From positions 8,122,001 to 8,186,000 of the forward strand of contig NZ_CP026304.1 of NCBI RefSeq assembly GCF_003054555.1: a stretch of 64,000 bases of DNA, written 5' to 3'. Of the stretch, positions 1 to 8,066 are shown piece after piece. Numbering within the stretch: the first letter of the stretch is position 1; every line of letters begins with the position of its first letter. The translations under genes were made by a program, and so were the position numbers. The notes beneath the pieces are model-generated. The model was not told the DNA's origin. It ran no database searches and saw nothing but the letters and a program-made list of their open reading frames with translations. This stretch comes from Streptomyces lunaelactis (GTDB taxonomy: Bacteria > Actinomycetota > Actinomycetes > Streptomycetales > Streptomycetaceae).

Positions 1-142
1 CCATGCCCGGGTCGAAGATCACATGCCGGTCGCCGTCGGTGACGTAGGAGACGGTGGCGGCGACTCCGGGACCGGTGGAGCCGACGTAGCCGGTGGTGAG
101 GATCGTGTACACGGCGCTGCGGCCGAGCGGTGCGTCTGTCAT
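1..142 (-). CDS. MBL-fold metallohydrolase, N-terminal part
   Basis: Only the first 47 codons are inside the window; the gene continues past the left edge. The reading frame starts with ATG at 142 (MTDAPLGRSAVYTILTTGYV), followed by GSTGPGVAATVSYVTDGDRHVIFDPGM. A first strand ending in an Asp-Pro-Gly-Met turn is typical of the beginning of a metallo-beta-lactamase fold hydrolase, but the zinc-binding HxHxDH motif lies outside the window, so activity cannot be judged. It is divergent from the AraC/GlxA-type regulator at 235 with 92 bases between them, which suggests that regulator controls it. Confidence 0.6.
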   Translation of the reverse strand, partial: MTDAPLGRSAVYTILTTGYVGSTGPGVAATVSYVTDGDRHVIFDPGM

Positions 143-179
143 GTCCCCCATCGTTCCGGGCAGGCCGGACCGCTGACGA

Positions 180-225
180 GTGGCACTGCTGCCCCTCATC
201 GCAGGATTCGTGCCACGCGTGCCAC
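180..225. promoter_or_regulatory. GTGGCAC/GTGCCAC repeats between divergent genes
   Basis: GTGGCAC at 180-186 is the inverse of GTGCCAC at 210-216, and GTGCCAC is repeated directly at 219-225, ten bases before the regulator start. This arrangement of half-sites suits an AraC-family dimer acting on the shared promoter region. It is an inference from sequence only. Confidence 0.4.
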
Positions 226-234
226 ACTGCTCCC

Positions 235-1191
235 GTGCCGCCTTTCGTGACCGTTGCCGCGTACGTTCCCCCTGGTGTCGGCATGCTCGCCGTCGGCATC
301 GTCGCCGAGGTGTTCGGCCCTCACGGGGAGGGGCTGCCCGGCTTCGACTTCGTGCTGTGCACCGACCGGCCCGGTCCGGTCCCTACCGACCTCGGCGTGC
401 CGCTCATGGTCGCGGACGGCCTGGACCGGCTGGCGGCCGCTGATCTGGTGATCGCATTGCCATGGGCCGGCTTCCGTACGCCACCCGGTCCCGCTGTGCT
501 TGACGCGCTTTCGGCCGCAAACGAGAGCGGCTCACTGGTCGCGGCCCACTGTGTCGGCACGTTCGCGCTCGCCGCCGCCGGGCTGCTCGACGGCCGACGG
601 GCCACCACGCACTGGCGGTTCGCCGAACTGCTGGCCCACCGCCACCCGGACGTCGTTGTGGACCCCGACGCCCTGTACATCGACGAAGGGCGGATCACCA
701 CGGGTGCGGGAGCCGCCGCGGGCTTCGATCTGTGCCTGCATTTGCTGAGGCGGGAGTACGGGGCCGCGATGGCCAACGCCGTCGCCCGCGACATGGTGCT
801 GCCCTCCCACCGGGACGGCGGTCAGGCCCAGTATCTGACCTCACCCGTCCCTGAGGACTGCCAGGACGAGCGTCTCGCCGAGGTGCTCGCCTGGGCCCGC
901 GAACACCTCCACGAATCGCTTCCCGTCGCGGAACTGGCCCGACGCGCCGTGATGAGCAAACGGTCCTTCGCCCGCCGCTTCGCCGCCGCGACCGGCACCA
1001 CCCCGCACGCCTGGCTCCGGAGCCTGCGACTGAGCAGCGCCGAGGAACTCCTGGAAACCACGGACCTTTCGATCGAGGAGATCGCCCACCGGGTCGGATA
1101 CGGAAGCGCGGCCGTCCTGCGCGAACAGTTCGTGCGCCGCCGGGGTGTGCCGCCCCGTTCCTACCGCCGCTCCTTCACCAACGCGCCGTAG
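235..1191 (+). CDS. GlxA-type AraC family transcriptional regulator
   Basis: A 318-residue regulator with two parts. Residues 1 to about 190 form a DJ-1/PfpI-like domain with the AAHCVGTFALAAAGLLDGR segment that holds the nucleophile-elbow-like Cys. Residues about 210-318 form the AraC DNA-binding domain with two helix-turn-helix units (VAELARRAVMSKRSFARRF and IEEIAHRVGYGSAAVLREQF). The GTG start at 235 gives the usual VTVAAY-PPGV-M beginning of the family; an earlier ATG at 130 would add about 35 residues of unlikely composition overlapping the divergent promoter. It probably regulates the divergent metallohydrolase. The ligand is unknown. Confidence 0.85.
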   Translation: MPPFVTVAAYVPPGVGMLAVGIVAEVFGPHGEGLPGFDFVLCTDRPGPVPTDLGVPLMVADGLDRLAAADLVIALPWAGFRTPPGPAVLDALSAANESGSLVAAHCVGTFALAAAGLLDGRRATTHWRFAELLAHRHPDVVVDPDALYIDEGRITTGAGAAAGFDLCLHLLRREYGAAMANAVARDMVLPSHRDGGQAQYLTSPVPEDCQDERLAEVLAWAREHLHESLPVAELARRAVMSKRSFARRFAAATGTTPHAWLRSLRLSSAEELLETTDLSIEEIAHRVGYGSAAVLREQFVRRRGVPPRSYRRSFTNAP

Positions 1192-1665
1192 CCAGCCGGG
1201 CGAGCAGACGCCGTTCTGAGCAGGCCGCTCTCCCACAGGCACCTGGCTGCGAGGTGAGCTGCGGATCCCTGTCCAGTCAATCTTCGCCGTCACGAACTGC
1301 CCGGTCGTCGGACTGGGGATGCTGACGCCTCTCTCCTTGTCCCTGTTGAGTCGGCGACGGGTGAGAGGTCCACTCCTGCCGCGAGCGCTACCCCGAACCG
1401 GTCGGCCGCCGAGGCGCGCATGGGTAGCTGGGCAGGCCTCTTTCCTAGCCGGGCAAGCCTCCCTGCGGGGCAGGCTTGCCCGGTGCACCATGGCCAAGCC
1501 GGTGCCACCATGGCCGCAACGGTCGGCGTCACGATGGCCGAGCAGGCATCGCAGCCTGACGCAGTAGCAGCAGACCGTAGTGACCGATCTGCCCGGGCGA
1601 GTTGCATGGGCCGTCACACACACGGACGCCCGGGCGAGCGGGATCTTCTGGCTGGCTCAGCTGGT
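1192..1665. other. gene-free stretch with one strong hairpin
   Basis: No credible gene is seen between the regulator and the frameshifted gene. The reading frames present have poor codon use. The only clear structure is the hairpin at 1449-1483. Short ATGGCC repeats occur at about 1488-1545. Confidence 0.5.
1449..1483. terminator. 12-bp perfect inverted repeat, possible terminator
   Basis: CCGGGCAAGCCT at 1449-1460 pairs perfectly with AGGCTTGCCCGG at 1472-1483 around an 11-base loop. No T-run follows, but Streptomyces terminators often lack one. It lies between the convergent ends of the AraC-type regulator and the frameshifted gene, where a bidirectional terminator would be expected. Confidence 0.45.
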
Positions 1666-2203
1666 TTACCGAGGGGCGGGAAGTTCCAGGCTGTCTTGCC
1701 GGGAGTTCCAGTACGTCCACCGTCGTGGGAGTCGGAGTTCGTAGACCAGAGAGCGCCGTCCGGTGCCGTCGGTGAGGTGGTCGGGCACGACGCCCCAGGC
1801 ACCGTCGCGGCTTTCGTGGGGCTGGACTGGGCAGCCGGTCAGGTCCAAGGACCACCCGTCGGTGACGCCGTTGTCGCGACCGTCGTGCACGGTGATGGTG
1901 CCCCTTGATGGTGAAGTCCTTGCAGAGCAGAGCCTGGTGAGTTCCGTCGCCGCCCGCCGCGAGGACAGCCTGGGCCGGGCGGGCGCGGCCGTCGTGGTCG
2001 TCGACCAGGTCGCCGTCGAAAAGAACCTCCAGGTGCGCGCTGTGGAAGTGCCGCACCGTGACCGTGGCCTGCAGCACGATCCGCTCATGCTCCTTCTCCG
2101 GGAAGTGCCGGATGTACCCGTGGGGCCACGGGTTCACCGGCTCCCCATGTGGCTCCACGCCAGCGGCGGCCAGGGCGGGTCTTCCCGCGGTACCGGTTGG
2201 CAT
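1666..2203 (-). pseudogene. frameshifted hypothetical protein
   Basis: On the minus strand a well-behaved frame runs from ATG at 2203 (segment RIVLQATVTVRHFHSAHLEV) down to about 1900, then loses sense. A second frame continues smoothly from there (TITVHDGRDNGVTDGWSLDL) to a stop at 1666 after DSLELPAPR. One extra G in the AAGGGG run near 1900 explains the shift. Joined, the two parts give about 178 residues of plausible soluble protein, mostly beta-like. The family was not recognised. It is divergent from the NACHT gene. A sequencing error in the G run is possible, in which case the gene would be intact. Confidence 0.5.
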
Positions 2204-2289
2204 GGCAGCGCAAGCGCGTGCTGATTCGGTGGTGCGCCCTGGTTGCAGCGCTCTACTCTCTGAGGGTCGGAAAAGGGGCTGGGGGACAC

Positions 2290-4854
2290 GTGGATGCTGC
2301 GGCCATCGGTGCTCGACTTGCTTCGAGTGCTGTCGTGCCTTTGGTAAGGAAACTCTTCACCGCGGATGGGCCCGGGGCTGGTCTCGTCAATAGGCCGGTC
2401 AAGATCTCCGGGCTGGTCACATTCCGTGGAGAGAAGCGGAGTCTGGGCGAGAGGGAGCTGCAGAAAATCACAGCCGAGTTAGTCCGGCGCGCCGTCGCAT
2501 CCGCCGGCGCCCATGAGCGGCCGGTCAGCGCTGATGAGGAAGCGGCCGTCGCTATCGCCTTAGCCCGCACCGTGCAATGCCTGGGCAACCTGGACATGGA
2601 TGACGTACAGGCCGTACAGCTGGGGCACAAAGCGCTCGCCAAACGTTTGCGCGATACCGACCCCCACACCACCTACCACCTGTCCGACGACGCCGCACGC
2701 CTGCACGACGCGCTGCTGGAGGTCGCCTGTCTCCACATCCTGCATTTCTTCACCCAGCGCTCCACGTTCGTCGCACGCACCCTGGTCGGTCACAGCAGCC
2801 AGCTCGCCGACTCCATTGCGCGGATCGACCTGCTCCTTGAGCGCACCCCGTCCTTACTCGCCGAGGACACCATGTTCGAGGCCCGTTACGCCGAGCACAT
2901 CATCAACAAGCACGGCACCCTGACCATTTACGGCATCGACTTCACCAACTCCCCAGACGAATGGCCCCTGGACACCGCCTATCTCAGCTTGGAAGTGGGC
3001 GTAAACGAGCGCGGTCGCCAAGCCCCGATCCGCGCCGAATACATCTTGGCAGGGCGCGATCGGGCGCTGCTGCGCGGAGTCGCGGGTTCGGGCAAGACCA
3101 CCCTGGTGCAGTGGCTGGCTGTGACCACTGCCCGCCAGGGGTCTGACAATGGACGTCATCTGGCGCCCCTGTCCGGCCGTGTCCCCTTTGTTCTCGCACT
3201 CCGCACTTTGACCCACCTGTGGCATGACCTCCCCACCCCCGGCCGCTTCCTGGCCGCAGTCCGTAGTCCCCTGGCCGAGGCGCAACCTCGCGGCTGGACC
3301 GACCGCGTCCTGCGTGCGGGACGTGGGTTGCTCCTGGTGGACGGCGTGGACGAAGTACCGGAAAAAGTCCGCGAACGGACCAAAGTCTGGCTCCGCGACC
3401 TAATCTCCATGTACCCGGACAACCTGTGGCTCATTACTTCCCGCCCGTCAGCCGTACGCGACCGATGGCTGGAGGCCCAGGGATTCACCGAACTGTCCTT
3501 GGCTCCCATGAGCCGCGGCGATGTCACTCACTTCATCCGCCGCTGGCACACCGCTGCGCGCAGCGGTGACGACGCCGAGCGCCAGCTGCTGGACGCCTAC
3601 GAGCAGTCACTGACGGCTGCCGTCCGAACTAAGGGAGACCTCTCCCGCCGCGACATCGAGCGGGACATGTCGGCCATAGACGGCATCGAACTCACCGAAG
3701 AACCTAAGACCCAGTTTCTTCAGAGACTGGCCTACAAGTTCCTCCTGAACGGCAAATCGGAACTTGAGCGTACCCAGGCCGAAAGAATCATCGCCCAGAC
3801 CCTCCCTTCCGTCTCGGCGGCCGTCAGCCAGGGCACCGCCCAAGAGGTCTTTCGCCACCTCTTGCTTCGCAGCGGTGTCCTACGCGAACCCGTTCCCGGG
3901 ACCATCGACTTCATCCACCGCACGTTCCAGGACTATCTTGGTGCCAAGGCGGCGGTAGAGGAGGGAGACCTGGCTCTTCTGGTCCTGCGTGCTGCGGACA
4001 GTCAGTGGGAAGACGTCATCCGCATGGCCATAGCCCACGCACGCCCCAGTGAACGCGCCGAGCTCCTGGCCGAACTCATTGCCCGCGGCGATACCGCGAG
4101 TACACATCGTCGCCGTACCCAGCTGCACCTGCTGGCCATGGCGTCCCTGGAGCACGCCACCCAGCTCGCCCCCTCGATCCGCACCGAGGTGGAACGCCGC
4201 GCCAGCGCCCTGATCCCGCCCAAGAGCGTTTCAGAGGCGCGTGACCTGGCTCAGGTAGGACCGGTCGTCCTGGAGCTGCTTCCCGGGCCCGAGGGGTTGG
4301 AGCCGGAGGCAGCCACTCTCACCGTGCAGACAGCGATGCTCATCGGAGGTGACGCCGCCATACCCATCCTCGCCCGCTATGCCGACCACCCGGATCTAGG
4401 AGTGCGCACCCAGCTGGCCATCGCCTGGCACCACTTCGACACCGACCAGTACGCTGAGGATGTGATCTCCCAGATGGCCGGGGAAGACATTTACTTCGAC
4501 GTACTGACGCTCGCGGAACTCGGCGCGTTGCAAAACCTCGGCGGTCGCGCACGACTGCGTATCGGCGAGGGTTTGGGCTCCAACAACCTCGTGGCCGGCA
4601 TCGTCCACCGCAAGCTCACCCACCTGTGGCTCCAGGCCGACCAATCCGTCACCTGGTACTGGCTGGCAGCTTTCTCGCAGCTGCACACCTTGATCCTCGA
4701 CCACAGCGCCACGCCCGTGGATCTGTCCTCTCTGGCCGCCCACCCCACGCTGCGTACGATTGGCATACACCCGGACCAAATCCTGGTCGACGCGGGGTCA
4801 CTGCACGAGCGTTTCGATGTCATCGACGCCAGCAGGGTCAATGGAGCAACCTGA
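2290..4854 (+). CDS. NACHT-domain STAND ATPase with LRR-like C-terminus
   Basis: An 854-residue protein. The start chosen is GTG 2290 (VDAAAIGARLASSAVVPLV), after a GGGG-rich ribosome site; upstream extension to 2149 adds improbable sequence. Residues 1 to about 255 are a helical N-terminal domain of the kind found before NACHT modules in actinobacteria. The NACHT ATPase follows with Walker A GVAGSGKTTL (263-272, K269) and Walker B LLLVDGVDE (347-355), then a winged-helix-like segment and helical repeats. Residues about 775-845 carry LxxLxL patterns resembling leucine-rich repeats (LTHLWL, LHTLIL, LRTIGI). Leucine TTA codons occur at positions 64, 91 and 189. Bacterial NACHT proteins include antiphage sensors; such a role here is inference, and no separate effector gene is adjacent. 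Confidence 0.85.
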   Translation: MDAAAIGARLASSAVVPLVRKLFTADGPGAGLVNRPVKISGLVTFRGEKRSLGERELQKITAELVRRAVASAGAHERPVSADEEAAVAIALARTVQCLGNLDMDDVQAVQLGHKALAKRLRDTDPHTTYHLSDDAARLHDALLEVACLHILHFFTQRSTFVARTLVGHSSQLADSIARIDLLLERTPSLLAEDTMFEARYAEHIINKHGTLTIYGIDFTNSPDEWPLDTAYLSLEVGVNERGRQAPIRAEYILAGRDRALLRGVAGSGKTTLVQWLAVTTARQGSDNGRHLAPLSGRVPFVLALRTLTHLWHDLPTPGRFLAAVRSPLAEAQPRGWTDRVLRAGRGLLLVDGVDEVPEKVRERTKVWLRDLISMYPDNLWLITSRPSAVRDRWLEAQGFTELSLAPMSRGDVTHFIRRWHTAARSGDDAERQLLDAYEQSLTAAVRTKGDLSRRDIERDMSAIDGIELTEEPKTQFLQRLAYKFLLNGKSELERTQAERIIAQTLPSVSAAVSQGTAQEVFRHLLLRSGVLREPVPGTIDFIHRTFQDYLGAKAAVEEGDLALLVLRAADSQWEDVIRMAIAHARPSERAELLAELIARGDTASTHRRRTQLHLLAMASLEHATQLAPSIRTEVERRASALIPPKSVSEARDLAQVGPVVLELLPGPEGLEPEAATLTVQTAMLIGGDAAIPILARYADHPDLGVRTQLAIAWHHFDTDQYAEDVISQMAGEDIYFDVLTLAELGALQNLGGRARLRIGEGLGSNNLVAGIVHRKLTHLWLQADQSVTWYWLAAFSQLHTLILDHSATPVDLSSLAAHPTLRTIGIHPDQILVDAGSLHERFDVIDASRVNGAT

Positions 4855-5007
4855 CTCGGATAGACCGATGGACGTCGAGTAGCAGCCTCCGGCTTCTGGG
4901 TCCCGTACAGTCCTGAGGCTCGCGCTCGTATCGGCGGGCCGATGTCCGGAGTGTCTCCGGATCAAAGTCGAGTCTGCGCACACGGATGGGGAACCACCGT
5001 CACCACA

Positions 5008-5133
5008 GCCAGCATGGCCGTGGAAGCTGGCGATTCTCTCCAGTCCGCTCGGTTCCAGCGCTACGTAACCGAATTCCAGCACGAGGTCAGCGCCCACTCG
5101 GTCGACCCGTCTGCGATCGCGTTCGACGACTAA
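5008..5133 (+). pseudogene. C-terminal fragment of an XRE/TPR-type regulator
   Basis: About 41 codons (AVEAGDSLQSARFQRYVTEF, then QHEVSAHSVDPSAIAFDD and stop) resemble the end of the tetratricopeptide part of Streptomyces helix-turn-helix regulators. Nothing upstream in the same frame matches such a protein, so this is a remnant. The rest of 4855-5320 shows no gene. Confidence 0.45.
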
Positions 5134-5320
5134 TTGCGAGACCCCCGCGCGCGCTTACGAGCTCGGGGGAACTGAGATCGGGGCGTGCTGGCCTGGCGGT
5201 TCGGGGGTGATTAGCAGGCGGCCTGCTGGGCCGGACGGGGTGCCTGCTGGGACAGACGGCCCGGGTCACGGCTGCCGCCGTACGCTCGCCGTACTACGTG
5301 AAGGACCCGAGGGAGGGGCA

Positions 5321-5500
5321 GTGGAGAAGCGGGAACGGGCTACGGCCATGATCAGCGAAATGCTCCAGCGTCTGGCCGAGGGGCAGCGGCTGGAGATGGA
5401 CCGCGTCGCCGTGCTGCGCCTGTGGAGCGGCGGGGACACACGGGCCCGGGCTCTTGCCGTGCTTCACGGCATCAAGGAAGACGCTGCCGCGCTTCCGTGA
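5321..5500 (+). CDS. small hypothetical protein
   Basis: A 59-residue protein from GTG 5321 with a strong ribosome site (GAGGGAGGGG, 5309-5318). It is helical and charged, beginning VEKRERATAMISEMLQRLAEG and ending HGIKEDAAALP. No family was recognised, and no signal peptide or membrane segment is present. It stands alone, convergent with the VOC gene at 5588. The good ribosome site and even composition support it, but so short a frame could be fortuitous. Confidence 0.45.
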   Translation: MEKRERATAMISEMLQRLAEGQRLEMDRVAVLRLWSGGDTRARALAVLHGIKEDAAALP

Positions 5501-5587
5501 TGACTATGGCTGAATAAGGACCGCGCTGACAACGCGCGGCCAGCACCTCTATCTCCCATCTCTGGGGGCGGGAGTCGTCCGTCTCGG

Positions 5588-5929
5588 TCAGGCCGGCGCG
5601 CCGCCGAATCCGATCTCGTTGCCGTCCGGGTCGCGAAAGGTGGCCTTGCGGACGCCGTTGGAGTAAGTCTCGCGTTCGTCCGGCTGCAGACCCCGCTCGG
5701 CGATCTGGGAGAGGCGGGCGTCGAAGTCGCCGACGAAGACGGTGTGCATCGCATGCCCGGCATGCTCGGGCCGCACCTCGATGAACACGTACCGGTGGTC
5801 GGCGAGCTCCCACACCGCCTCGGTGTCGTTGGGCAGGAACGCAGGCGGGGCACCGAGGAGTCGCTCGTACCAGGCCGCCGCCGTGGTGTAGTCGCGGACG
5901 GGGATGCCCGCGAACAGATCTACGGTCAT
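5588..5929 (-). CDS. VOC family (glyoxalase-like) protein
   Basis: A 113-residue single-domain vicinal-oxygen-chelate protein. It begins VDLFAGIPVRDYTTAAAWYE, the usual first beta-alpha unit with the WYERLLG motif, and ends with the family signature ATFRDPDGNEIGF. Such proteins bind a metal between paired modules and act as dioxygenases, glyoxalases or antibiotic-binding proteins. One domain alone implies a homodimer. The substrate cannot be read from the sequence, and no functional partner is adjacent. Confidence 0.8.
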   Translation of the reverse strand: MTVDLFAGIPVRDYTTAAAWYERLLGAPPAFLPNDTEAVWELADHRYVFIEVRPEHAGHAMHTVFVGDFDARLSQIAERGLQPDERETYSNGVRKATFRDPDGNEIGFGGAPA

Positions 5930-6088
5930 GAGGCCATGCTAAGCACGCTGGCGCCTGCGCAGGAGTCCCATGAGTACGGGTTGCCCCTGCCTCGCCGGAA
6001 TCGCCTACCGGGTGCTCCGGTAGGTGCTCAACGACGGAAGACGGCTACAGGCGGAGGCATCATGCTGGCCGCGCTTCGCCACGTCATG

Positions 6089-6706
6089 TCATCCGTGCCG
6101 GGTGAAGATCTCCCGGACCGCGGCCAGCGCGTCGTCCTTCTCTGCGGCGCTGTCGTACCAGCTGTCGGCATGCTGATGCTCGATGAACGCCTCGGCGGTG
6201 AACTCCTGGCCGAACATGTAGTTGTCGAGACAGTAGCTGAATCCAGACTCGATCATGGGGTCCAGACCCTCCTGATCGCAGTGGTCCAGGAATCCTTCGG
6301 CGGCCCACCATTGCTCGCCGTCGAACCAGAAGACGCCGCCGGCGTAGTGGATCGTCTCGTCCGTCTCCGGATCCGTGATGTTCAAGGATTCGTAGTTCTC
6401 GGGACGGTTGCGCACCAGTTGGACGAGGTCCTCAGGGACGTCGCCATAGAGCGACTCCTGCGCGGCGTAGGTGCCTTCGGCGTAGAGGTTCAGCGCCGTC
6501 TCGTGATCGAAGGTCAACAACATCGCGCGACTGTCGGGCGTGAAGTACCACACGGCCGACTGCCCACCGCTGTCATTCCAAGCGAACCGTTCCGCGCCGT
6601 CCACCGTCATCGACGGGACATCGACAATCTTGTTGATGATCGCCGCGCGTCGTCGTATCTCCGCGATCGGGGTCGCCTTGAGAGCGTCCCAGGTGTCGTC
6701 ACTCAT
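6089..6706 (-). CDS. hypothetical protein, acidic and aromatic-rich
   Basis: A 205-residue soluble protein from ATG 6706 (MSDDTWDALKATPIAEIRRR); an in-frame GTG six bases upstream is also possible. It is acidic and rich in Trp, Tyr and Phe (for example FWFDGEQWWAAEGFLDHCDQ and WYFTPDSRAMLLTFDHETAL). No signal peptide, membrane segment or known domain was recognised. Coding character is good throughout, so the gene looks genuine. It stands alone between a VOC gene and an ISL3 remnant at the edge of an accessory stretch. Confidence 0.65.
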   Translation of the reverse strand: MSDDTWDALKATPIAEIRRRAAIINKIVDVPSMTVDGAERFAWNDSGGQSAVWYFTPDSRAMLLTFDHETALNLYAEGTYAAQESLYGDVPEDLVQLVRNRPENYESLNITDPETDETIHYAGGVFWFDGEQWWAAEGFLDHCDQEGLDPMIESGFSYCLDNYMFGQEFTAEAFIEHQHADSWYDSAAEKDDALAAVREIFTRHG

Positions 6707-6818
6707 GGGCACAGGTTAGTGACCGCCTTCCGCCACTCCGCGACAGGGCGGAGAGTGGAATCACAACCTGACGGCCCTGACGGTGGCGGACCACGGCTGT
6801 GAACTCGCGTGCGAGGTC

Positions 6819-7145
6819 TCAGGCGGTGGTGATTTCTGGGCACGCACTCCGCATGGTTTCCAGGCCTGCCGTGTCCGAGGGGCTGAGCTGCTCCTGCGGG
6901 CGCATGATCCACGAGGTGATGGTTCGAGGGCTGGGAGTCACCGCGTGGAAGGGGATGGCCGTTCCTCTGCGGACGGACGACACGTAGCGGTTCACGACGT
7001 GGTAGCCGCCGGTGTAGCCGAGCGCGAGTAACTCGCGGTAGAGCTGCATCGAACTCGTGCAGCCGGTCTTGAAGCGGTGCTGAGCGTAGTAGGCGAACGG
7101 GTCTAGGACACCTCGGCCGCGGTCCCGAGCCGAGGCGAGAAGGGA
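6819..7145 (-). pseudogene. ISL3-type transposase, C-terminal fragment
   Basis: About 108 codons on the minus strand (VLDPFAYYAQHRFKTGCTSS, LYRELLALGYTGGYHVVNRY, ending RSACPEITTA) match the part of ISL3 transposases after the N-terminal zinc finger and helix-turn-helix, where the element reads WxxGCTNxxxLxxEIxxLGYxGSxxxVxRY. The N-terminal half and the catalytic DDE core are missing. It marks an old insertion next to the methyltransferase. Confidence 0.6.
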
Positions 7146-7245
7146 GTAATCGTCAATACCTGTGGATCGGCGGTTGCCTGAGCGGCGCCCTGTCCGCGGA
7201 GGAAAAGCAGGTGCGCGTGGCTCGTGGTGCTGCCAGGCTGCGCCG

Positions 7246-7983
7246 GTGAACCGTGAACAGATCTCCAGGCTCGCCCATGCTGACCATCCGATAGCCTCCC
7301 CGCTCGACGACGACTCGGTGCGCCGGCTGCTGGAACGGGGCATCCCCCGCGGCGATGAGCGCGTACTCGACCTTGGCTGCGGCGGCGGGGAATGGCTGCT
7401 GCGCGCCCTGGCCACGCGTCCGCACCTGCGGGCCGAGGGCGTCGACATCTCCGAAGGCTCCCTGGCGCATGCCCGTGAGGCCGCGAGCAATCTCGGCGTC
7501 CACGAGCGCCTCGTCCTCCACCACCAGGACGCCGCGGACTTCGCCTCCACGCACGCGTTCGACCTGGTGCTCAACATGGGGGCCACGCACGCCTTCGGTG
7601 GCCTGCTGCCCACGCTCGCGGCGGCACGCAAGCACCTGGCTCCCGGCGGACACGTCCTGATCGGCGAGGGATTCTGGGAGCGCGAGCCCTCTCCGGAGGC
7701 CGTCGAGATGCTTGGGGACTTCACCGACCTGTCGACCACTTTGGACCACGTCGCAGCTGACGGGTGGACACCCGTCCATGGGCACATCAGCACGCGCCAA
7801 GAACTGGACGGTTACGAATGGGCCTGGTCGGGGTCGCTTGCCGCCTGGGCCCTTGATCACCCTGCCGACCCGGACAGTTTCCAGGCACTCGCGGCGGCTA
7901 CCACCCATCGCTCCGAATGGCTGCGCGCCTACCGGGACACCTGGGGCTTCGTCAGCCTGGTCCTGCGTCGGACGTCCGACTGA
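7246..7983 (+). CDS. class I SAM-dependent methyltransferase
   Basis: A 245-residue methyltransferase from GTG 7246 (VNREQISRLAHADHPIASPL). The SAM-binding motif I is VLDLGCGGGEWLLRAL (about residues 40-55), followed by the acidic loop GVDISEGSLAHA and a DLVLNMGATHAFGG post-motif. The C-terminal half carries a helical lid rich in Trp (DGYEWAWSGSLAAWALDH). The substrate is unknown; small-molecule methylation is likely. It lies between ISL3 and IS256 remnants, so it may have arrived with mobile DNA. An ATG at 7162 would add 28 residues of doubtful sequence. Confidence 0.8.
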   Translation: MNREQISRLAHADHPIASPLDDDSVRRLLERGIPRGDERVLDLGCGGGEWLLRALATRPHLRAEGVDISEGSLAHAREAASNLGVHERLVLHHQDAADFASTHAFDLVLNMGATHAFGGLLPTLAAARKHLAPGGHVLIGEGFWEREPSPEAVEMLGDFTDLSTTLDHVAADGWTPVHGHISTRQELDGYEWAWSGSLAAWALDHPADPDSFQALAAATTHRSEWLRAYRDTWGFVSLVLRRTSD

Positions 7984-8066
7984 CCCTGGACCGCCCGGCC
8001 CTGCCCTGACACATCACGGACATCCCCTGGGCCGGGGTACGGCGCCCCGTGGTTCAGCCGTCCCTC

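Noticed and set aside
2149..2289. Earlier ATG start for the NACHT protein
   Set aside because: The added 47 residues are basic, lack family resemblance and overlap the divergent gene; the GTG at 2290 gives the typical family start.
5744..6802. A 352-codon plus-strand frame across the VOC and hypothetical genes
   Set aside because: It lies opposite two minus-strand genes, of which the VOC protein has clear motifs; its translation is a Val/Arg/Gly shadow.
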